Notes under the pieces: model-generated | What the model was told of the DNA's origin: nothing | Database searches by the model: none | What the model saw: only the letters and a program-made list of their open reading frames with translations | Origin: an uncultured Christensenellaceae bacterium | GTDB taxonomy: Bacteria > Bacillota > Clostridia > Christensenellales > Borkfalkiaceae | NCBI GenBank assembly: GCA_910588685.1 | Contig: CAJUPX010000019.1 | Span: forward strand, 3,055-45,875 | Reading direction: 5' to 3' | Length of the DNA: 42,821 nt | Part shown: in pieces, positions 38,764-42,821 of the stretch | How positions within the stretch are numbered: position 1 is the stretch's first letter | Layout of the letters: every line of letters begins with the position of its first letter | Made by a program: the position numbers and the translations under genes

Positions 38764-39408
38764 TTAAAATCCTATAAGTCTTTTTCCTGCCGTAGCCGTA
38801 TTGCCGGCGTTAATGCCAAGCGCGTTTAAAACGTCGGGGCGCAAAATCATATCGGGCGTTGCGCCGAGCGCCAAGGTTATTTCCTCTTTTTCCCCGTCGC
38901 CGGCAAGAGATAACAGAGCCAACCCCGCGTCGCTGTTTTTGCCGTCGGTGAGCTCCTTTTTAAGTATGTCCTTTGCAAGCCCCTTAAAATTATCGCCGCC
39001 GACATACAAAAGCCTTAACGCATAGAGCACTGCGCCTACGTGGTCGTTGCCGTATCTGTGCGAAAGCAAGCGCAGCCTGTTGCTTTTTACGGCAACGTCG
39101 CCGTAAAGCTCGCCGGCTTTATGCAAGGCAAGCGTTTTAATTTCGAGCACGGCTTTATCCGCGCGCGATTTACCGAACTCTCCTTCGTCACTGCAAAACC
39201 CGTCAAGATAGTTGTAATACATATTTATATCTTCCACCGTGCCGAGCTCTTTAAGCGTTTTATTTGCGAGAATTTGCCCGTATTTGCATTTTTCCCTGTC
39301 CGAAAGGTTAAAAACGCCGGCGGTAAAAACCCAGGCGTCCGCGCCGTTTTCTACAGTTTCCTCCATAAGAATTGTGTAATAAATACTTCTTTGTACTAAA
39401 TAATCCAT
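38764..39408 (-). CDS. First gene of the VirD4/SLOG operon, function unknown
   Basis: A 214-residue soluble protein, predicted almost wholly helical, with repeats of helix pairs (ADKAVLEIKTLALHKAGELY, HVGAVLYALRLLYVGGDNF, AGLALLSLAGDGEKEEITLA) that suggest a TPR- or Sel1-like solenoid. The N-terminus (MDYLVQRSIYYTILMEETVE) has no signal or membrane segment. I do not recognise the family. It begins behind GGAGG under a consensus promoter and is followed after 33 bp by the VirD4-like gene; a substrate-recruiting or scaffold role would fit. Confidence 0.65.
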   Translation of the reverse strand: MDYLVQRSIYYTILMEETVENGADAWVFTAGVFNLSDREKCKYGQILANKTLKELGTVEDINMYYNYLDGFCSDEGEFGKSRADKAVLEIKTLALHKAGELYGDVAVKSNRLRLLSHRYGNDHVGAVLYALRLLYVGGDNFKGLAKDILKKELTDGKNSDAGLALLSLAGDGEKEEITLALGATPDMILRPDVLNALGINAGNTATAGKRLIGF

Positions 39409-39438
39409 AATTTCCTCCTGTAAATCCTTTCAATAAAT

Positions 39439-39467
39439 ATTATAAAGCTTGTACGTCTTTTTTTCAA
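39439..39467 (-). promoter_or_regulatory. Promoter of the VirD4/Clp_N/SLOG operon
   Basis: On the minus strand, TTGAAA (39462-39467), a 17-bp spacer and TATAAT (39439-39444), about 30 bp before the first gene. Confidence 0.8.
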
Positions 39468-39504
39468 ATACACCCTTTCGCGGCTTTTGCCCGGAATTTG
39501 TTAA

Positions 39505-39538
39505 AATAAAAGGGAACTTGTAAAAACTACAAGTTCCC
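39505..39538 (-). terminator. Terminator of the Cys-cluster HTH gene
   Basis: 11-bp stem GGGAACTTGTA / TACAAGTTCCC (39512-39538), followed on the minus strand by TTTTATTTTA. It separates the HTH gene from the operon promoter. Confidence 0.85.
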
Positions 39539-39562
39539 GAAATTGAGGTTTGTAAATTAAAG

Positions 39563-39889
39563 CTAATCGGCGAAAACGACTATATCGAATAAGTCGATTC
39601 CGCAGACTTCGCTGTAAAATATCAAATCTTCTAAATGGGGGAAGCTTTTGCAGTTTTCCCAGTTTGCAACCATACTTTCAGAAACGCCGAACGCCCTTGC
39701 AAGCTCTGCCTGGCTTATGCTGTGATCCATATCGTATTTGCACGTATCGCATAAACCGTCGCAGTTGCCCTTATCAAGATTGAGCGCGCTGCAAACATAG
39801 CGCCTCAAATCGAGGTTGTCCTGACGCAGCAATTTTAAATTCTTTGCCGTTTTATTCTGATCGATTAATTTTCTCTTGATTATCTTCAT
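39563..39889 (-). CDS. HTH regulator with a Cys cluster
   Basis: A 108-residue protein. A charged N-terminal helix (MKIIKRKLIDQNKTAKNLKL) precedes a segment with four Cys, including CDGLCDTCKYDMDHS (about residues 43-57) and an earlier Cys near 32. A helix-turn-helix follows: ISQAELARAFGVSESMVANW, ENCKSFPHLEDLIFYSEVCG. The CX3CX2C cluster inside a small XRE-type protein suggests a zinc, iron-sulfur or redox switch. It is upstream of the VirD4/SLOG operon on the same strand but behind its own terminator, so it may regulate that operon in trans. Confidence 0.75.
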   Translation of the reverse strand: MKIIKRKLIDQNKTAKNLKLLRQDNLDLRRYVCSALNLDKGNCDGLCDTCKYDMDHSISQAELARAFGVSESMVANWENCKSFPHLEDLIFYSEVCGIDLFDIVVFAD

Positions 39890-39909
39890 TTGTAAATCCT
39901 TAGTAAAAT

Positions 39910-39963
39910 GCGTTCAAAAAGCGAACGGACATTTATTATAACGCGCTTATTACAAAAAGTAAA
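39910..39963 (-). promoter_or_regulatory. Promoter and inverted repeat of the Cys-cluster HTH gene
   Basis: On the minus strand, TTTACT (39958-39963), a 17-bp spacer and TATAAT (39935-39940). The inverted repeat CGTTC-AAAAAGC-GAACG (39911-39927) lies downstream of the start site and may be an autoregulatory site. Confidence 0.6.
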
Positions 39964-40083
39964 GGGCTGGGAGCAACTTTTTTTACAGTTTTTGACAATA
40001 ATTTTTAAAAATTTCCATATTCCGCTATTCTTTTAACCCGTGCAACGCTAAAAATGTTTCACGGTAAACCTTTATTTATAAAA

Positions 40084-40116
40084 AATCCCCCGCGGAGCTG
40101 CCGCTCCGCGGGGATT
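40084..40116 (-). terminator. Terminator of the helical lipoprotein gene
   Basis: GC-rich stem AATCCCCGCGGAG / CTCCGCGGGGGATT followed on the minus strand by TTTTTTAT, 16 bp past the stop. Confidence 0.9.
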
Positions 40117-40132
40117 AAATTCAACTGTTAAA

Positions 40133-41434
40133 TTACATAATTTCGCCGCTGATTATATTTCCGCTCAAATCAACAAGCTCGGGCGCCGTTGAGGGGAAAG
40201 TAATATCGGCTGTTATTTTGCAGGTTGTTTCACTGCTCTTTGCAGGCACAACAATTTTAGCTTCCGCTCTCTGCCCTGTAAGCACTCTGTTATTTAAAGT
40301 ATAAATAATTTTGACGCCGCTAATAACAATATTTTTATCCGTACCCTCCGCAGGCAGAAAAATGCCCGTTTCGGTTATTAAAGTAAGGCAGTTATTTATT
40401 AAATCTTTATAACTCTGTATCGACGGCATTTTAAGCGCGTTTAAAATAAAGCCGAGCTTAACGTCTTTTAAGTTTGCGGGCATTTTAATTTCCGAGCCGC
40501 TCATTTCCAACATTTTATCGATAAATGCATTTATCTCGTCCGAGCTTATAAATTTAATAAGATAATCGTAAGCCGAAGAATTTGCGTCAGCCGGAACGGC
40601 AAGCGCGCTGAGGCTTATACCGTACTGCGCAAGCATCTGTCCTACAGTAACGCTGCTTCCCTCCTCCGCAGGCGTCATTTCTATCTGCAAAAGCATCATA
40701 GCAACCATCGCCTGCAATTCCGCGCCGGTCATTCCTACGGTAAGCCCTTCTATTAAACCTTTAACTTCTTCAAGAGCCAAAAACTGACCTATCGTGGTAT
40801 TGTTGTTAATTTTGTCTAAAAACGCTTTAACCTTTAAAAGCGCGTTGCGCATCATAAGACTTATATCAACCGTAACCTTGCCTTCCTCAACAGTCAGCGC
40901 GTTCAACTGATCGGCAACTTCAATCGCCGCGGCAGCCGTTGCGGGAACGTAAAAAGCGCTTATCACTTGCCCCAAATCGATACCTGACAGTTGGGGAATT
41001 TCATCTAAATAATCGTTAAAACTGCCCAGATATTTTAACTCTATGCCGTCAAAATCCGTAACCTCTTTATTCGAGCTGTAATTGTAAGCGTCCCAGTCGC
41101 GTAAAAATAAATAACTGTATGTGCCGTCACCCGAATCAGACACAATATCGCCGTTTCCTTTGAGGACGTCGATTTTACCCGCAGCCGTTGAATTCGCGCT
41201 GCTTATATTATAGTGACTGTCTATGCTTTCAACGTTAACGTTCATATTAAAGTCTACGTATTCAACAGACTGCGTTAAAAGCGCGTTTATAAGCTTTTGC
41301 GTTTCCGTATTCACAACCTGGTCTTTTTTATCGTTATTTTCCGTTTCAACAGGTTGGCAAGCTGTAAATACCGCCACCGTCATAGCCATAATAACAGCAA
41401 ATAAAACTACTAAATGTTTTTTAAGCGTTTTCAT
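40133..41434 (-). CDS. Helical lipoprotein divergent from a MarR gene, function unknown
   Basis: A 433-residue lipoprotein: signal peptide, lipobox FTAC (Cys about 26), acidic spacer, then a long mostly helical region rich in Leu, Ala and Met (LKVKAFLDKINNNTTIGQFL, AELQAMVAMMLLQIEMTPAE, FIDKMLEMSGSEIKMPANLK). A beta-rich C-terminal part follows (IVISGVKIIYTLNNRVLTGQ, CKITADITFPST), somewhat like lipid-carrying or LolA/LppX-type lipoproteins, but this is not a confident match. Divergent promoters put it under likely control of the MarR protein. Confidence 0.7.
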   Translation of the reverse strand: MKTLKKHLVVLFAVIMAMTVAVFTACQPVETENNDKKDQVVNTETQKLINALLTQSVEYVDFNMNVNVESIDSHYNISSANSTAAGKIDVLKGNGDIVSDSGDGTYSYLFLRDWDAYNYSSNKEVTDFDGIELKYLGSFNDYLDEIPQLSGIDLGQVISAFYVPATAAAAIEVADQLNALTVEEGKVTVDISLMMRNALLKVKAFLDKINNNTTIGQFLALEEVKGLIEGLTVGMTGAELQAMVAMMLLQIEMTPAEEGSSVTVGQMLAQYGISLSALAVPADANSSAYDYLIKFISSDEINAFIDKMLEMSGSEIKMPANLKDVKLGFILNALKMPSIQSYKDLINNCLTLITETGIFLPAEGTDKNIVISGVKIIYTLNNRVLTGQRAEAKIVVPAKSSETTCKITADITFPSTAPELVDLSGNIISGEIM

Positions 41435-41467
41435 ATTATCTCCTTATACTTTTACTTTTGTATTTTC

Positions 41468-41497
41468 ATTATAATACGCTTGCAATACAATTGTCAA
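41468..41497 (-). promoter_or_regulatory. Promoter of the helical lipoprotein gene
   Basis: On the minus strand, TTGACA (41492-41497), an 18-bp spacer and TATAAT (41468-41473). Confidence 0.8.
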
Positions 41498-41528
41498 CCT
41501 TTAATTTTAAACTATCAGAATAAAACCG

Positions 41529-41574
41529 TTGACAAAATCCACAGTATATAGTACAATTCTGTTGATAAATCAAC
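41529..41574 (+). promoter_or_regulatory. MarR promoter with overlapping operator
   Basis: TTGACA (41529-41534), a 17-bp spacer and TACAAT (41552-41557). The palindrome GTTGAT-AA-ATCAAC (41561-41574) covers the expected start site and is a good MarR operator, implying autorepression. Confidence 0.75.
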
Positions 41575-41604
41575 TCTATTCTGCTTAAATCAGAGGAATT
41601 TGAA

Positions 41605-42042
41605 ATGGACAGATTTGAAAATTTTACGGTAAGCATATTAAAGCTGAATAAGTTAATTCATAAAATAAAGCTTTATGAAATGGAAGAATACGACCTGAGA
41701 GCAATACACGTAATGTGCATATATTATCTCAATTCTTATCCGGACATTACGGCAACCGAGCTTGCAAAACTGACCCTGGAAGATAAAGCGGCAATTTCGC
41801 GCGCGCTTAAAATGCTTGCGGAAAAGGGTTACGTTAATTACACAGCCGACGGATACAACGCAAAAATTACGCTCACAGACGCGGGCAAAGCCGTTTCGGC
41901 GGACATAGCGCAAAAAGCGGCAGCCGCTGTTGACGCGGCAGGCGGCAGCCTCTCCGAAAAACAGCGCGGAGAATTTTACGAAAGCTTAGGCGCTATATTA
42001 AAGGATTTGGAAAAATATTACGAAAAACTGTCTAAAAAATAA
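41605..42042 (+). CDS. MarR-family transcription regulator
   Basis: A 145-residue winged-helix dimer-forming regulator. The dimerisation helix starts the protein; the recognition region is ITATELAKLTLEDKAAISRALKMLAEKGYVNY and the wing is AKITLTDAGKAVSADIA. C-terminal helices with EKQRGEFYESLGAILKDLEK complete the dimer interface. Ligand unknown; such proteins sense small phenolics, oxidants or antibiotics. Likely controls itself and the divergent lipoprotein gene through the operator at 41561-41574. Confidence 0.93.
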   Translation: MDRFENFTVSILKLNKLIHKIKLYEMEEYDLRAIHVMCIYYLNSYPDITATELAKLTLEDKAAISRALKMLAEKGYVNYTADGYNAKITLTDAGKAVSADIAQKAAAAVDAAGGSLSEKQRGEFYESLGAILKDLEKYYEKLSKK

Positions 42043-42081
42043 ACTATACTCTGTACCGTACAGCCAAAAAACGCCTGCGCT

Positions 42082-42160
42082 TTACCGTAATTCCCACAGG
42101 GAATATTAGGTAAGCCGTAGGCGAACGAGAATTAGGCGTGGCGTGAAGCCACGCCTTTTC
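42082..42160 (+). repeat. Repeat family 2, copy B
   Basis: TTACCGTAATTCCCACAGGG, then 29 bp after the palindrome the hairpin AGGCGTGGC-GTGAA-GCCACGCCT and TTTTCT (42134-42161). Same layout as copy A; the hairpin differs at two base pairs that still pair. It follows the MarR gene, for which it can act as terminator. Confidence 0.75.
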
Positions 42161-42185
42161 TCTTGTCTTGGTTTAGTTGCTTGTG

Positions 42186-42362
42186 TCAGTTGTAGGTTTC
42201 GTCATCGTCGAAGAACTGCGGCTCGATTGTGCCCACGAAATTATAGACTATTTCAACGGTCTGTCTGTAATGTCCGTTTATTTTCGTTTTCTCGTGGACG
42301 ATTACCTTGTCAATGAACGAACGCAGAATTTCGGGCGTGAGCTCTTCAAAATTAGCGACTTT
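42186..42362 (-). pseudogene. Large serine recombinase C-terminal remnant (DUF4368-type)
   Basis: Read on the minus strand directly after the histidine kinase stop, in the same frame: KVANFEELTPEILRSFIDKV, IVHEKTKINGHYRQTVEIVY, NFVGTIEPQFF, ending DDDETYN and stop. ELTPEIL ... IDKVIVHE ... VEIVYNFVG matches the extreme C-terminus of Tn916/Tn4451-type large serine recombinases (DUF4368). There is no start codon, catalytic domain or zinc ribbon. It is a scar of a mobile element or its deletion; element and target cannot be identified here. Confidence 0.75.
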
Positions 42363-42821
42363 CTAAAATTCAACGGTAAACTTACTGCCCTCGCCAAGCG
42401 TGCTTTCGACGCTTATTTTCCATCCCGACTTTTGGCATATCTTTTTGGCAACGGCAAGTCCCAAACCAAAGCCGCCGTTTTTGCCGTTGTGCGACTTGTC
42501 AACCGTGAAAAAGCGAGAAAATACCTTGCTCATATTTTCTTCCGCAATGCCTATTCCCGTATCTTCAACAGTCAGCCCTTGATAGTTGAGCGTAACCGTA
42601 ATACTGCCGCCGTCCTTGTTGTATTTGATGGCGTTTCGCACGAGATTTCCGAAGATTTCGCTTACTCTTTCGTGTCTGCTCATTACGATTACGTTATCGT
42701 CTATTTTTTCTATTATCGCTATTTTTCTTTTGTCAGCTTCGGGTTTCAATGCGGAAATTGTTTCTCTTGCAAGCGCGGAAAAGTCCACTTCGTAAGGGGG
42801 TAAATCGTCGTTGTCGATTTC
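42363..42821 (-). CDS. Sensor histidine kinase, C-terminal part, cut by window edge
   Basis: At least 152 residues of the catalytic ATP-binding domain of an EnvZ/OmpR-type kinase: N-box IFGNLVRNAIKYNKDGGSIT, G1 box VEDTGIGIAEENMSKVFSRF, G2 box NGGFGLGLAVAKKI and ESTLGEGSKFTVEF at the end. The frame is open to the right edge (EIDNDDLPPYE read before VDFSALARE), so sensor and His-phosphorylation domains lie outside. Its stop is joined directly to the serine-recombinase remnant. Response regulator not in the window. Confidence 0.9.
   Translation of the reverse strand, partial: EIDNDDLPPYEVDFSALARETISALKPEADKRKIAIIEKIDDNVIVMSRHERVSEIFGNLVRNAIKYNKDGGSITVTLNYQGLTVEDTGIGIAEENMSKVFSRFFTVDKSHNGKNGGFGLGLAVAKKICQKSGWKISVESTLGEGSKFTVEF

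Overview
The window looks like chromosomal DNA of a Clostridia-type Bacillota, most likely an uncultivated gut plant-fibre degrader. The reasons are strong AGGAGG-type ribosome binding sites, many lipoproteins with a Cys lipobox, a Firmicutes-style L10 leader, an N-terminally extended L27, and glycan genes resembling those of Ruminococcus, Butyrivibrio and Bacillus. The lineage is inferred from gene content only. I saw no rRNA, tRNA or CRISPR array.

Left part (1-10240): a CobW-type metallochaperone with a His/Cys repeat tail, a DUF2188 membrane protein and a cyclophilin-like lipoprotein lead into the ribosomal/transcription block, which is read on the minus strand as rpmG-secE-nusG-rplK-rplA and then rplJ-rplL. 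A two-regulator XRE module has been inserted between rplA and rplJ, and rplJL has its own promoter and L10 leader. A SecB-like gene and the plus-strand rplU-rpmA pair (L21 leader, no prp gene between them) follow, then a GNAT gene. Four of five full copies of a ~120-bp structured repeat lie here, each just downstream of a stop codon.

Middle (10270-27900): a beta-glucan locus (GH16 lichenase, Big_2/carbohydrate-binding lipoprotein, domain-swapped membrane GH3) sits beside a LytTR/GHKL two-component system. Next come small lipoprotein and regulator genes. A uronate/xylan locus follows: uxaB and a GH43 enzyme are intact, while uxaC, uxaA, an ABC ATPase, kduI and a MATE transporter are collapsed, frameshifted fragments. 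The uracil module uraA-upp closes this part.

Right part (27900-42821): an XRE regulator with its operators, then a three-gene cassette of foreign composition (ending in a Nudix hydrolase) flanked by inverted repeats, then glpK. Further on is a five-gene minus-strand operon with its own strong promoter: an unknown helical protein, a soluble VirD4/TraG-like ATPase, a winged-helix + Clp_N fusion, a SLOG-SLATT-like membrane protein and a HAD-fold protein. There is no relaxase or type IV secretion gene around it. This operon is the best candidate for an undescribed system, probably a conflict or stress response. The right edge holds a lipoprotein/MarR pair, a serine-recombinase C-terminal remnant and a partial histidine kinase.

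The two signals most worth following are this operon and the repeat family, whose stems vary in a compensatory way between copies.
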